A stretch of DNA of 64,000 nucleotides. Origin: Pseudomonadaceae bacterium. GTDB taxonomy: Bacteria > Pseudomonadota > Gammaproteobacteria > Pseudomonadales > Azotimanducaceae. The stretch spans positions 186,001-250,000 of the forward strand of contig JANSWO010000002.1 in the NCBI GenBank assembly GCA_024743435.1, written 5' to 3'. The notes beneath the pieces were generated by a model that saw nothing but the letters and a program-made list of their open reading frames with translations, was not told the origin of the DNA and ran no database searches. How positions within the stretch are numbered: position 1 is the first letter of the stretch; every line of letters starts with the position of its first letter. Below, in pieces: positions 42,575 to 51,784 of this stretch. A program made the translations under genes and the position numbers.

Positions 42575-43747
42575 CTATTTGCCCGAGGACTTTTTGAGGC
42601 CCAGTACGTTCTTGGCGATGACGTCGCGCTGCACTTCGCTGGCGCCGCCATAGATCGTGTAAGCACGGGAGGCCAGATAGCCGCCCATGCCGGCTCTACC
42701 AAAGTCCGGACCAACCTTACTCTTGCCCCATGCCGGGCCAAAAATGCCCGCGGCTTCAACGGTCAGCTTCTGCGTGCGCTGCTGAATGTCGGTGCCTTTT
42801 AGCTTCATGATCGAGGATTCAGGCCCCGGTGCTGCACCGGCGGACGCGCTGGCGAGGCTGCGCAATTCAGTGAACTCGAGTGCCATCAGATCAATCTCGA
42901 GTTCGGCCAGCTTTTTGGCGTAGCCGGATTCATCGAGCAGAGTGCCGTTACCGCGCTTAACGGAAGCGGCATTGCGCTTGAGATTTTCCAGCGCAAATAC
43001 GGAGCGGGAAACGCCGGCAATACCCGTACGTTCGTGCTGCAGCAAGCCTTTGGCGTACGTCCAGCCTTTGCCTTCCTCACCAACACGATCGGTAACTGGG
43101 ACCTTCACGTCGTTGATGTACACCATGTTCACCGAGTGGGCGCCACCCAGCGTGATGATGGGCTTCACCTCGATGCCCGGATCGTTCATCGGGATCAGCA
43201 GGAACGTGATGCCTTGCTGCTTCTTGCCGGAATCATCTGTTCGAGTGAGGCAGAACATCCAGTCCGCGATATGAGCGGCCGTGGTCCAGATCTTCGTGCC
43301 GTTGACCACGTAGTGAGAGCCGTCTGCGGAGAGCTCCGCCTTGGTTTTCAACGACGCCAGATCGGAGCCTGCACCTGGCTCGGAATAGCCCTGGCACCAG
43401 TTCTGTTTGCGAGTTCGAATCGGTGGCAGGAAACGCTCTTGCTGCTCCTTGTTGCCGTAACCCATCAGGATCGGCGCCAGCATGCCAACTCCGAAAGGCA
43501 TGTCCCAGGGGGTGTTTGCGCGTGCAGTCTCGCGCTCCCAGATGTAATGCTGGGTTGGGGTCCAGCCGGGTCCGCCGAACTCTTTTGGCCACTTCGGGAC
43601 ATCCCAGCCGCCTTTCGCTTTGGCTTTTTCAAACCATTCGAAACGCCATTGGCCAAAGTCTTCGCCAGCTTTATAAGCGTTGTCTGCAAGAAAGCTGCGT
43701 ACGTCGTCTGCGAAAGCCAGGTCTTCCGGGCTGAGATCGATATCCAT
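42575..43747 (-). CDS. Acyl-CoA dehydrogenase, large-subunit type
   Basis: 390 residues with the stronger catalytic features of the pair: CQGYSEPGAGSDLASLKTKAEL, TKIWTTAAHIADWMFCLTRT (FAD and substrate contacts), and the terminal YTIYGGASEVQRDVIAKNVLGL motif. It is the PimC/FadE-large type. It heads a two-gene operon, divergent from a TetR regulator. The likely role is alpha,beta-dehydrogenation of a bulky or dicarboxylic acyl-CoA. Confidence 0.94.
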   Translation of the reverse strand: MDIDLSPEDLAFADDVRSFLADNAYKAGEDFGQWRFEWFEKAKAKGGWDVPKWPKEFGGPGWTPTQHYIWERETARANTPWDMPFGVGMLAPILMGYGNKEQQERFLPPIRTRKQNWCQGYSEPGAGSDLASLKTKAELSADGSHYVVNGTKIWTTAAHIADWMFCLTRTDDSGKKQQGITFLLIPMNDPGIEVKPIITLGGAHSVNMVYINDVKVPVTDRVGEEGKGWTYAKGLLQHERTGIAGVSRSVFALENLKRNAASVKRGNGTLLDESGYAKKLAELEIDLMALEFTELRSLASASAGAAPGPESSIMKLKGTDIQQRTQKLTVEAAGIFGPAWGKSKVGPDFGRAGMGGYLASRAYTIYGGASEVQRDVIAKNVLGLKKSSGK

Positions 43748-43805
43748 AGGGCATTGCTCAGTTGTAAATCGCGCCGGAATATAGCGTTTCCAGACGAGAC
43801 ATACT

Positions 43806-43831
43806 AGAACGAGATTCTAGAAAGTTGTTCT
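43806..43831. promoter_or_regulatory. Probable TetR operator
   Basis: AGAAC-GAGA-TTCTAGAA-AGTT-GTTCT: outer arms and the central eight bases are perfectly symmetrical, the total dyad being 26 bp. It lies in the 112-base gap between the dehydrogenase operon and the divergent TetR gene, 58 bases from one start and 28 from the other, the expected place for a shared operator. Confidence 0.8.
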
Positions 43832-43859
43832 ATTAACGTTGCTATGGTTATCTTCCGTC

Positions 43860-44507
43860 ATGTCAGCCAAAACCCGCGAATCGACCAAACCGATGCTCGC
43901 CTCGATCAAAGAGCATCCCGGCAAACGAGCAGACTCGACCGCCAGGCTTCGCCAGCGCGTGCTGGATGCGGCATTAACGTGTTTTGCCGCCGCGGGGGTG
44001 GAAGCGACGTCGGTGGCGGACATCACACGGCTGGCGAACGTCAGCACCGGTAGCCTGTATCACCACTTTGACAGCAAGAACGGTATCGCCGAGGCGCTAT
44101 ACCTGCAGGGGCTTGATCAGCTCAATTCGGGTGTGTTGGGCCGGCTTAACCGCTGTCGAAGCGCTCGCACGGGCGTTCGAAGCGTGGTTTTGCAGTATGC
44201 GGAGTGGGTATCTGCAAACCGGGAGATGGCCGGTTTTCTCTATGCGGGTGACGTCGTCATGTCGGATGCCGCCCGGCTCGAGCGCAAGCGCATGTACGGG
44301 CGACAGATTCGCGCGGTGTTCGAGTGGTTCGCCCGCTACGTTGCTCGTGGCGAGATGCGGCACATACCGGCGGATACTTACGTGCCACTGATCAGTGGCC
44401 CGATACAGGAATACACAGCGCGCTGGTTGTCCGGTGATGCCCAGCGCTCGCCAGCGGCGCTCAAGGCGTTGTTTGCGGACGCCGCATGGAATGCGGTAAA
44501 AACCTGA
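43860..44507 (+). CDS. TetR family transcriptional regulator
   Basis: 215 residues. The N-terminal helix-turn-helix (RVLDAALTCFAAAGVEATSVADITRLANVSTGSLYHHFDSKNGIAEALY, about 27-75) is complete; a helical ligand-binding domain follows. ATG 43860 is preferred over an upstream TTG. Divergent from the paired dehydrogenases with a palindromic site between them, so it probably represses that operon and itself until an acyl-CoA-like ligand binds. Confidence 0.93.
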   Translation: MSAKTRESTKPMLASIKEHPGKRADSTARLRQRVLDAALTCFAAAGVEATSVADITRLANVSTGSLYHHFDSKNGIAEALYLQGLDQLNSGVLGRLNRCRSARTGVRSVVLQYAEWVSANREMAGFLYAGDVVMSDAARLERKRMYGRQIRAVFEWFARYVARGEMRHIPADTYVPLISGPIQEYTARWLSGDAQRSPAALKALFADAAWNAVKT

Positions 44508-44599
44508 ACGCTTAAGACATCGAACCCCTCACTTTAGGCGTTATGTCGAAAACCACATGGGCGCGATCATGCGCCTCACTCGCTCAGCAGGAGAACACC

Positions 44600-45385
44600 T
44601 TGGCCTACGAAACCCTCGACCTCGACGTATCTGAGGGCGTCGCCACGCTCACACTTGATCGGCAGGACAGCGCCAATACGATCAATCCGCTGATGGGGCG
44701 GGAGCTTTCAGATGCTGCGCTGCGTTGTGACGACGATCCGGCCGTACGCGCCGTTGTTATCACCGGTCGCGGCAGTATGTTCTGCGCCGGCGGCGATCTG
44801 GGTGAGATGGCGACATCAGACTCTCCGCGCAGCCTGCTCAAGCAAATGGCGGGTGATCTGCACATGGCGTTGTCGCGCTTTGCGAGGGCGGATGCGCCAG
44901 TCATTGCGGCTGTCAACGGTACCGCCGCCGGAGCTGGCTTCTCGCTGGTGCTGGCGACTGACCTGGCTGTCGCCAGCAACAAGGCGAAGTTCACGATGGC
45001 GTACACCAACGCGGGCCTGTCCCCCGATGGCAGTTCGACGTTCTACGCACCGCGCCGACTCGGCGATCGTCGGGCTCGCGAGCTCATGCTGACGAATCGA
45101 GTCTTGAGCGCTGAGGAAGCGCTCGATTGGGGTATTGTCAATGAGGTGGTGGCGCCGGAAGAAGTTCTGGCAACCGCTCAGGCGTTGGCGGCCAAATTGG
45201 CAGCAGGCCCCACGCGAGCCTATGGCGCGGTGAAAGCGCTGTTGAACGAATCGTTCGAACATGGCCTCGAAGCGCAAATGGAACTCGAGGCTCGTACTAT
45301 CGCGGATATGGCCGCAACGCCCGACGGCCAGGAAGGCATCGCGGCCTTTGTCGGCAAGCGCAAACCGGTGTTCACGGGCGCCTGA
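44600..45385 (+). CDS. Enoyl-CoA hydratase/isomerase family protein, TTG start
   Basis: 261 residues of the crotonase fold: the oxyanion-hole segments SMFCAGGDLGEM and NGTAAGAGFSLVLATDLAVAS, plus TNAGLSPDGSSTFYAPRRLG, in which the usual catalytic Glu positions are partly replaced by Pro/Asp. AGGAG at 44589-44593 points to TTG 44600; ATG 44543 would give 19 extra, unlikely residues. It follows the TetR gene and may belong to the same acyl-CoA degradation set. Reaction not certain. Confidence 0.9.
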   Translation: MAYETLDLDVSEGVATLTLDRQDSANTINPLMGRELSDAALRCDDDPAVRAVVITGRGSMFCAGGDLGEMATSDSPRSLLKQMAGDLHMALSRFARADAPVIAAVNGTAAGAGFSLVLATDLAVASNKAKFTMAYTNAGLSPDGSSTFYAPRRLGDRRARELMLTNRVLSAEEALDWGIVNEVVAPEEVLATAQALAAKLAAGPTRAYGAVKALLNESFEHGLEAQMELEARTIADMAATPDGQEGIAAFVGKRKPVFTGA

Positions 45386-45388
45386 CGA

Positions 45389-46288
45389 CTACACCTGGTC
45401 TGCCGGCTGATTGATGTTGGTCATCATCAGCCCAACGATGATGAGCGCCAGTGCGGCCACGGCGCTCCAATGAACCGTCTCGCCCAGCACGCTGTTGATC
45501 ATCAGCAGCGACAGAAATGGCGATATGAAGATCAACTGGGCGATACGGCCAGACTGTTGAGTCCTTTTCAGTGCCTGCTGCCAGAGCAAAAAGGTCACGC
45601 CCATTTCGATCAATCCCACCCAGGCCCCGTAGCGCGTTGTTGTCCAGGTCAACTGCGGCCAGTCGCCGCTGATTGCGGACGCGGCCACAAGCAAGGCGCT
45701 TCCCAACAGAAAGCTCGCTGCCATCATCGCCGTCGCTGGGGCGTGGCTGCGAGTATTGATGAGCCAGTACAGAGCCCAAAGAACGGTGCTCGCCAGAGCC
45801 AGGGCGATACCCAATGAATCCACCGCTTCGGAGGCGTCTGCACCCGGACGAGCCACCAGCAGGACAACGCCTGCGTAGCTCACCAACATGCCCAGCAGCG
45901 CTCGCGGCCTCAGCTTCTGACCGAGAATTGGAACCGCCAGCAAGGCCAGCGTGATCGCCCACGTGTAGTTGAGGGGCTGTGCGATTTGAGCGGGGAGTCG
46001 CTCGTAGGCTTCGAACAATACGAGGTAATAGATCCCGGGGTTGATGAGTCCGAGCAGTCCGGCGAGGCGCCAGTCAGATGCCGTAAGCCTGGTCAGGCTG
46101 CGGCCAGCAACTAGCACGAACACCGTCGTGGAGATAAGCGATCCCAGGAGCAGTAACTGCAGCGGCGTCATCAATTGCAGGCCGAGCTTGAATCCGGTGG
46201 CGACCGTAGACCACAGGCAAACCGCAACGAGCGCAAACACGGTCGCCTGCGTCTCGGAGTTGTTTGCGCGTTGTTGGAGGACGGTCAT
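45389..46288 (-). CDS. EamA/DMT family transporter
   Basis: 299 residues with ten hydrophobic helices in two EamA repeats (ATVFALVAVCLWSTVATGFKLG... and LGIALALASTVLWALYWLINTR...). Conserved LNYTWAITLALLAVPILGQKL and VLGETVHWSAVAALALIIVGL lie at the ends of the repeats. Exporters of this type move small metabolites or amino acids. ATG 46288 is chosen. Convergent with the hydratase gene, three bases apart. Confidence 0.9.
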   Translation of the reverse strand: MTVLQQRANNSETQATVFALVAVCLWSTVATGFKLGLQLMTPLQLLLLGSLISTTVFVLVAGRSLTRLTASDWRLAGLLGLINPGIYYLVLFEAYERLPAQIAQPLNYTWAITLALLAVPILGQKLRPRALLGMLVSYAGVVLLVARPGADASEAVDSLGIALALASTVLWALYWLINTRSHAPATAMMAASFLLGSALLVAASAISGDWPQLTWTTTRYGAWVGLIEMGVTFLLWQQALKRTQQSGRIAQLIFISPFLSLLMINSVLGETVHWSAVAALALIIVGLMMTNINQPADQV

Positions 46289-46421
46289 GCAGGCGGTGGG
46301 CTCGAAGGGCCGGTGTCGTGGGGCCGGTGTAGAATGTGCGCCGCCGCGGACCTTGTATCGTCTATCGTTGAGATGTGCGGCGCTGTGTATTGTACGTTGT
46401 TCTTGGCGAGCCCGATGACCG

Positions 46422-47090
46422 ATGACTAAAGACCCTGTGAGCGAAGCCATGCGATCCGCAATGACGGATGCGCTGTCACGGTTTGACTACAGGCATGCTG
46501 GCGAAGTCGATCTGAAGAAGGCGGCTGTTGCCTTGACTATCGTCGATGCCGGACATGGTGCGGATATCGACGGGCTGCCGATCACCTCGCAGCCCAGCGA
46601 CGCACCGGCGCTCGTGCTGACTCGCCGCGCCGCCACGCTGCGGGCCCATGCGGGTCAATGGGCCCTGCCGGGCGGACGTCTCGATGCGGGCGAGACGATC
46701 GAGCAAGCTGCGTTACGAGAGCTTCATGAAGAGGTTGGCGTCGAACTCGGTGCAGAATCCGTACTTGGACGGCTGGATGACTTCGTCACTCGCTCGGGAT
46801 TTGTCATGTCTCCCGTCGTCGTATGGGGTGGCCCAATCGCTCGCATGCAGGCAAACCCAGAGGAGGTGGCATCGATTCACCGAATTCCGCTATCGGAGCT
46901 TGATCGTTCGGATGCGCCGCTATTGAGTGAAGCAGCAGAGGGTGAGCATCCAGTTCTTCGAATGCCGGTGGGTAGTGATTCCATTGCGGCGCCAACGGCG
47001 GCGATTCTGTACCAGTTTCGAGAGGTGATTCTGCGTGGGCTGTCGACTCGTGTGGCGCACTATGAACAACCCGATTTCGCCTGGAAGTAG
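46422..47090 (+). CDS. NUDIX hydrolase (CoA pyrophosphatase-like)
   Basis: 222 residues. The Nudix box GGRLDAGETIEQAALRELHEEVGV is complete (G-x5-E-x7-REL-EE-GV), preceded by LRAHAGQWALPGG. Overall layout resembles NudL/CoA pyrophosphatases, but the specificity is unproven. It is followed closely by the exported EEP-family gene, with 15 bases between. Confidence 0.9.
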   Translation: MTKDPVSEAMRSAMTDALSRFDYRHAGEVDLKKAAVALTIVDAGHGADIDGLPITSQPSDAPALVLTRRAATLRAHAGQWALPGGRLDAGETIEQAALRELHEEVGVELGAESVLGRLDDFVTRSGFVMSPVVVWGGPIARMQANPEEVASIHRIPLSELDRSDAPLLSEAAEGEHPVLRMPVGSDSIAAPTAAILYQFREVILRGLSTRVAHYEQPDFAWK

Positions 47091-47105
47091 CGAGGACGAT
47101 ACAGG

Positions 47106-48323
47106 ATGAGGAATCGTCGAATTTGGCTGCTACCTGCGGTGTCATTGCTCCTGCTTTCGCTACCGACAAGCGCTGATGTTTGTGAGCGCAGCGGCGGATC
47201 GGTGCGATTCGCGAGCTTTAACGCGTACTTGAATCGGCCCGCTGCCGGCGAACTGACGGTGGATTTATTGGCCGGCGATGACCAGGCCAAGGCCGTTGCA
47301 GAAATCATTCAGCGTACGCGGCCGGACGTGCTACTCATTAACGAGTTCGACTTCGATCAAGCGCGTAGGGACAACCCGGAAGCCATCGATCCGGTGGCAG
47401 TGTTTCTTGCCAGCTATCTGTCAGTCGGCCAGTCAGGACTTGCGCCTATCGACTATCCCTATGGTTTTTACGCTGATGTGAACACTGGTGTTGCATCCGG
47501 TATGGACCTGGATAACGACGGCCGCTCGGATGGCGCCGCTGATGCACTGGGTTACGGCGAGTTCCCAGGGCAGTATGGGATGTTGCTGTTGTCTCGTTTC
47601 CCGATTGAGAGCGACAACGTGCGCACCTATCAACACCTGGCGTGGTCTGACATGCCGGGCAACCTGATACCCAGGCCGTTTTACTCTGAGGCGGAGGCTG
47701 CCGCGTTGCCGTTGTCGTCCAAGAGCCACTGGGATGTTCCGGTGCGAATAAATAACAAGATCGTGCACGTGCTGGCTGCGCATCCGACGCCGCCGATTTT
47801 TGATGGGCCGGAAGATCGCAACGGCCGCAGAAATTTCGATGAGATCCGGCTTTGGGCGGACTACCTGTCAGGCGGCAACGACGCCGGATACATCGTCTCT
47901 GATGGCGGTGAGGCGGGCGGTCTGGAGGAGGGCGCGCGCTTTGTGATTATGGGCGATTACAACGCGGATCCTCATGACGGTGATTCGCGGGACGGCGCCA
48001 TGGCCCAGCTGCTGTCGCATCCTCGAGTCAATGCGCAATTGCCACCGGCGAGCGATGGCGGACGTCTGGAAGCAGAGTTTGAAGGGCAGCGTAACTCAGA
48101 GCATTCCGGGAACCCGGCATACGACACAGTCGACATTAACCCGGTTAGCGCGGGCAATCTGCGGATCGACTATGTGCTGCCATCAAGGCACGGATTGCAG
48201 ATACGCTGTGGCGGCGTGTTCTGGCCAGCGCGAGGCGAAGAGGGCAGGGAACTCGTGGGTGATGGTGAGCCAGTCGTGTCCTCGGATCACCGCCTAGTTT
48301 GGCAGGACCTTACGATTCACTGA
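47106..48323 (+). CDS. Secreted endonuclease/exonuclease/phosphatase family protein
   Basis: 405 residues with a signal peptide (RRIWLLPAVSLLLLSLPTSADV). The EEP fold is marked by RFASFNAYLNRP, DVLLINEFDFD (metal-binding Glu), HVLAAHPTPP, FVIMGDYNADP and the terminal SSDHRLVW catalytic His. Likely a periplasmic or extracellular phosphodiesterase; no lamin or lipid domain is attached. Convergent with the aspartoacylase-like gene. Confidence 0.9.
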   Translation: MRNRRIWLLPAVSLLLLSLPTSADVCERSGGSVRFASFNAYLNRPAAGELTVDLLAGDDQAKAVAEIIQRTRPDVLLINEFDFDQARRDNPEAIDPVAVFLASYLSVGQSGLAPIDYPYGFYADVNTGVASGMDLDNDGRSDGAADALGYGEFPGQYGMLLLSRFPIESDNVRTYQHLAWSDMPGNLIPRPFYSEAEAAALPLSSKSHWDVPVRINNKIVHVLAAHPTPPIFDGPEDRNGRRNFDEIRLWADYLSGGNDAGYIVSDGGEAGGLEEGARFVIMGDYNADPHDGDSRDGAMAQLLSHPRVNAQLPPASDGGRLEAEFEGQRNSEHSGNPAYDTVDINPVSAGNLRIDYVLPSRHGLQIRCGGVFWPARGEEGRELVGDGEPVVSSDHRLVWQDLTIH

Positions 48324-48327
48324 CCGG

Positions 48328-49908
48328 CTATTCGGCGTGATCGAAGTCGGGAGCGTCTTCATCCACCGCCTGGGGGTCGAATTCTTCGGCATCAACTTCG
48401 GTTTCGATGCCAATGTGATAGGCGGCGTAGCCGGGCATGACAAACTGATCAACCGCCATGCCGATGATTCTGCCGTTGAACGGCGATTCAATATCATCAG
48501 CATCGTTTGTAATGGGGTCCGTTACCGTGCCCAGAACGTCGCCAATTTTTACCCGCGTGCCCAGCTCGACATCGCTCAGCAGAATGCCGCCGGCGTCGGC
48601 TCGGACCCATTTGGATTGGTAGTAGACCGGCTCTGGGGCGCCCCACAGGCTGCGCCTACCGTAGACGTTGAATTTGTCGAGCAGTGAGAACACGGCTTTC
48701 ACCGCGTGCCTGACCTGGTCGTCCTGCAGCCGCATGGGCTCACCGATCTCAAACGTCACGGCTGGAATGCCCGCATCGACTGCGGCGCGCCGCAACGTAC
48801 CGATGGGTCCTTCGCTGTGCAGCACGAGAGTTGAGCCAAAGCCTTTGGTCAGCGTCACCACGTCTTCGTTATTCAGATTGGCGCGAATCTGCGGCAGGTT
48901 TGTCCGGTGAAACGAGCCAGTATGCAGATCAACCAGTGTGTGGCAGTGGCGCAGTACTTCATTGAAGAATGAGTACGCAAGGCGTGACGCTGCGCTGCCG
49001 CGGGGGTTACCGGGGAAGTAGCGGTTGAGGTCGCGGCGGTCAGGCAGATAGCGCGAGTTGCGGGCGAAACCCTGCAGATTGACGATGGGTACGCCGATCA
49101 TCGTGCCTTTCAATTTCTTGGGGTTGACCTCATAGAGCACGCGGCGGACAACCTCAATACCATTGAGCTCATCGCCATGCACCGCTGCGACAAAACACAT
49201 CGTTGGCCCAGGCTCGGTTCCCCGAGCGACCAGCACGGGAACCGGCCGATTGATCCCGTCGAAATTCTGCCGAGGCTTCCACTTGAGCTGCGCCAAAGTG
49301 CCTGGCTGGACTTCGGATTCGAGAATTTCGAGCGTCGAGATATCGGTGCCCTCGACGGGCGCCACGGCGAGTGCAGGTTCGGCGCCGAGATCTGGCAGGG
49401 GTTCCGCCTCTCCGGTCTCACTGTCGGCAGGGTCAGGCTCGTCCTGCACTGGCGTGGCTGCGACTGCGACCGTCGGTACGACGGTGCGATAGGTGACGGT
49501 AGGCTCTATGTTCGGGATGACAGTCTTGTTCGGCGAGGCCGGGATATCAGCGCCTGCGATTGAACCCTGTTGCTCAGAGTCCTCTTGCTCGGAGCGCGGC
49601 TGGGCAACGGCGGAGGAAGTATCCGGTTCAGAGCGCAAGCGGTTGTCGGAGGCGAGATCTGAGGCTTGCGCAGCTGCCAGCGACGCCTGTGTATCTACCG
49701 GATCTGCAGGGCTCAGGCGCGCGGCGACACCGATGGCGACGACCATCGCCACGCCGATAACAATGATACCTGTCTGATTCACGTAGCCGCTGTCCAAGTC
49801 TGCTCGTTTGGTGTTTGCTGCCGATAGCCTGTCATCGCTTGTCGGAGCACTCGCGCTGCCGCCTGTCCCAGGCGTTTTTGGCCGCCTCGCGTCTATGCGC
49901 TTCAGCAT
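48328..49908 (-). CDS. Succinylglutamate desuccinylase/aspartoacylase-like, membrane-anchored
   Basis: 526 residues. A cytosolic basic start and one membrane helix (TGIIVIGVAMVVAIGVAARL) are followed by about 130 residues of low-complexity acidic/proline-rich linker. Then comes a zinc carboxypeptidase-like AstE/aspartoacylase domain with the H-x2-E site in AAVHGDELNGIEVVRRV and the third ligand His in LVDLHTGSFHRTN. The C-terminal SPFNGRIIGMAVDQFVMPGYAAYHIG is a biotinyl/lipoyl-like barrel. Unusual in having an extracytoplasmic anchor and long linker; substrate probably an N-acyl amino acid or peptide. Confidence 0.87.
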   Translation of the reverse strand: MLKRIDARRPKTPGTGGSASAPTSDDRLSAANTKRADLDSGYVNQTGIIVIGVAMVVAIGVAARLSPADPVDTQASLAAAQASDLASDNRLRSEPDTSSAVAQPRSEQEDSEQQGSIAGADIPASPNKTVIPNIEPTVTYRTVVPTVAVAATPVQDEPDPADSETGEAEPLPDLGAEPALAVAPVEGTDISTLEILESEVQPGTLAQLKWKPRQNFDGINRPVPVLVARGTEPGPTMCFVAAVHGDELNGIEVVRRVLYEVNPKKLKGTMIGVPIVNLQGFARNSRYLPDRRDLNRYFPGNPRGSAASRLAYSFFNEVLRHCHTLVDLHTGSFHRTNLPQIRANLNNEDVVTLTKGFGSTLVLHSEGPIGTLRRAAVDAGIPAVTFEIGEPMRLQDDQVRHAVKAVFSLLDKFNVYGRRSLWGAPEPVYYQSKWVRADAGGILLSDVELGTRVKIGDVLGTVTDPITNDADDIESPFNGRIIGMAVDQFVMPGYAAYHIGIETEVDAEEFDPQAVDEDAPDFDHAE

Positions 49909-50163
49909 CGTGACTGCCAATAGGCATTGTATAGCTAAAACAACGGCCTACAGAACCTTTCTGTGACGGCTTGCGCACTGTGTCACAGAGCTGACGCCAA
50001 ACCCTTGAGCGTTGACCGGTTTTGCTCAACGCCTCACACTCACGTTCGTGGGGTGGGCTCGATGCCAGTAGTGGCTGGCGCAGTCGCGCATCGTCACAGC
50101 GCCTTGAGCTCGCTACCCCATTGATCAGTAACCTAACAATCAGACCTATGAGGACACCGCTCC

Positions 50164-50646
50164 ATGTCGACGATACAAGAAGGCGACAAGCTGCCAGAAG
50201 CGACAATGCACACGATGAAAGATGGCCGGCCGACCCCGGTAACCACGGCAGATCTCTTCGCGGGCAAGAAAGCCGTCGTTTTCGCTGTTCCTGGCGCGTT
50301 TACTCCCACGTGTTCACAGGCGCATTTGCCGGGCTACGTCGTCAAGGCGGACGACATCAAAGCCAAGGGCGTCGACGATATCATCTGTATCTCGGTTAAC
50401 GATGCCTTCGTAATGGGCAGTTGGGGCGAATCAGCAAACGCTGAAGCCCTCACCATGGTTGGCGACGGCAACGGTGATTTCACCAAAGCTCTCGGGCTAG
50501 AGATGGACGGCAGCGGCTTTGGCCTCGGCACTCGCTCTCAACGCTACGCCATGATCGTTGATGATGGCGTCGTCGTGAAATTGTCCGTTGAAGCGCCTGG
50601 GCAGTTTGAAGTCAGTGCTGCTGAAGCGATTCTAGAGGCGCTCTAG
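50164..50646 (+). CDS. Peroxiredoxin, Prx5 type
   Basis: 160 residues. The peroxidatic Cys lies in VPGAFTPTCSQAHLPGY, the hallmark of Prx5/hybrid glutaredoxin-like peroxiredoxins, and VDDIICISVNDAFVMGSWGE follows. It reduces hydroperoxides with thiols, possibly glutathione given the nearby GST and gloB. GAGGA precedes the start. The 255 bases upstream hold no gene. Confidence 0.95.
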   Translation: MSTIQEGDKLPEATMHTMKDGRPTPVTTADLFAGKKAVVFAVPGAFTPTCSQAHLPGYVVKADDIKAKGVDDIICISVNDAFVMGSWGESANAEALTMVGDGNGDFTKALGLEMDGSGFGLGTRSQRYAMIVDDGVVVKLSVEAPGQFEVSAAEAILEAL

Positions 50647-50732
50647 AACTTTCGACCGTTAAACCTTTCGCTCTGCCAGGTCTGCGCGCTCAATTCGCGA
50701 GTGCGCAGACCCTCCAACTCCTCTTGCGGCGA

Positions 50733-51620
50733 TCAGGCTTTTGGCCTGGGCCTGATCAGGCATTCCTGTGCGGCGGTCGCCAGCAATTCGCCGGCTTCGC
50801 TGAAGAAATGCCCGCGCACGAAGCCGCGCGCGCCAGCGGCGCTCGGGCTTTCCTTGGCAAACAGCATCCATTCATCGGCGCGAAACGGTCGGTGAAACCA
50901 CATGGCGTGATCGAGGCTCGCACCCTGAAGCTCGATATCGGTGGTGTCATGGGGCTGGCGTGAGGTGCTCATGAAATCCATGTCGGACATGTAGCAAAGC
51001 AGGCCCAGATGTAGCTCGTCGTTGTCCGGCAGCTTCGCCGCGGTTCGCATCCACGAATGCTTGGTCGGCGGATGGCTTTCGCTGTCAGTGAAGCGGATGT
51101 TCTCAGCGTGTCTTGAGTCGATGGCGTTGAAGCGGAAGCGATAGCGGTTCACCTCCGGCTGCGTTCGAGCGAGTTCTTCGAATACTTCTTTATCGCTACG
51201 CAGTGCTTCTGGTGGCGGAACGTCGGGCATCGGCGGATCGTGCTCTAGCCCGTCTTCGACCACATGCCACGAGCAGGACAAATTGAAGATTGCTCGGCCG
51301 TGTTGAATCGCGACCACCCTGCGGGTTGCGAAGCTGCGTCCATCGCGCACGCGATCCACTTCGAAAAGAATGGGTGTTTTCCAGTCTCCCGCGCGCAGGA
51401 AATAGCTGTGCAGCGAGTGCACGCTCAGCCGGGAATCAACAGTGCGGTAAGCCGCGGTCATGGCTTGCGCTAGAACCTGGCCGCCGAATACATGCTCGGT
51501 CTGGTGGTTCTGGCCACGGTAGAGGTTTTCCTCAATACACTCGACATTGAGTAGTTCGACTATCTCTGCGAGAACTGGGTGCATCTCGGCGGCAGTCGTC
51601 TGGCTGGAATCGTTAGACAT
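50733..51620 (-). CDS. tesB: Acyl-CoA thioesterase II
   Basis: 295 residues with the double-hotdog TesB layout: NLYRGQNHQTEHVFGGQVLAQAM and SLHSYFLRAGDWKTPILFEVDRVRDGRSFATRRV in the first half, ASLDHAMWFHRPFRADEWMLF and ARGFVRGHFFSEAGELLATAAQECLIR in the second. Catalytic Asp is in SLDHAMWF. Length matches E. coli TesB (286). It hydrolyses medium- to long-chain acyl-CoA. ATG 51620 used. Confidence 0.95.
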   Translation of the reverse strand: MSNDSSQTTAAEMHPVLAEIVELLNVECIEENLYRGQNHQTEHVFGGQVLAQAMTAAYRTVDSRLSVHSLHSYFLRAGDWKTPILFEVDRVRDGRSFATRRVVAIQHGRAIFNLSCSWHVVEDGLEHDPPMPDVPPPEALRSDKEVFEELARTQPEVNRYRFRFNAIDSRHAENIRFTDSESHPPTKHSWMRTAAKLPDNDELHLGLLCYMSDMDFMSTSRQPHDTTDIELQGASLDHAMWFHRPFRADEWMLFAKESPSAAGARGFVRGHFFSEAGELLATAAQECLIRPRPKA

Positions 51621-51784
51621 TGTAGTTGGCGCTTTTCCCAAGCCTGGTTAGTGCTGGTTAGTGATTGACGCGATGAGCGCTTTAGCGCGTGCTCCATTGA
51701 TTCTGGTGATCGCATCAAGGCGCTGGCATTCTACGAGATTACGGCACGCGATATCGCACCGATGCGTTTTGGGAGAGAGTATCA

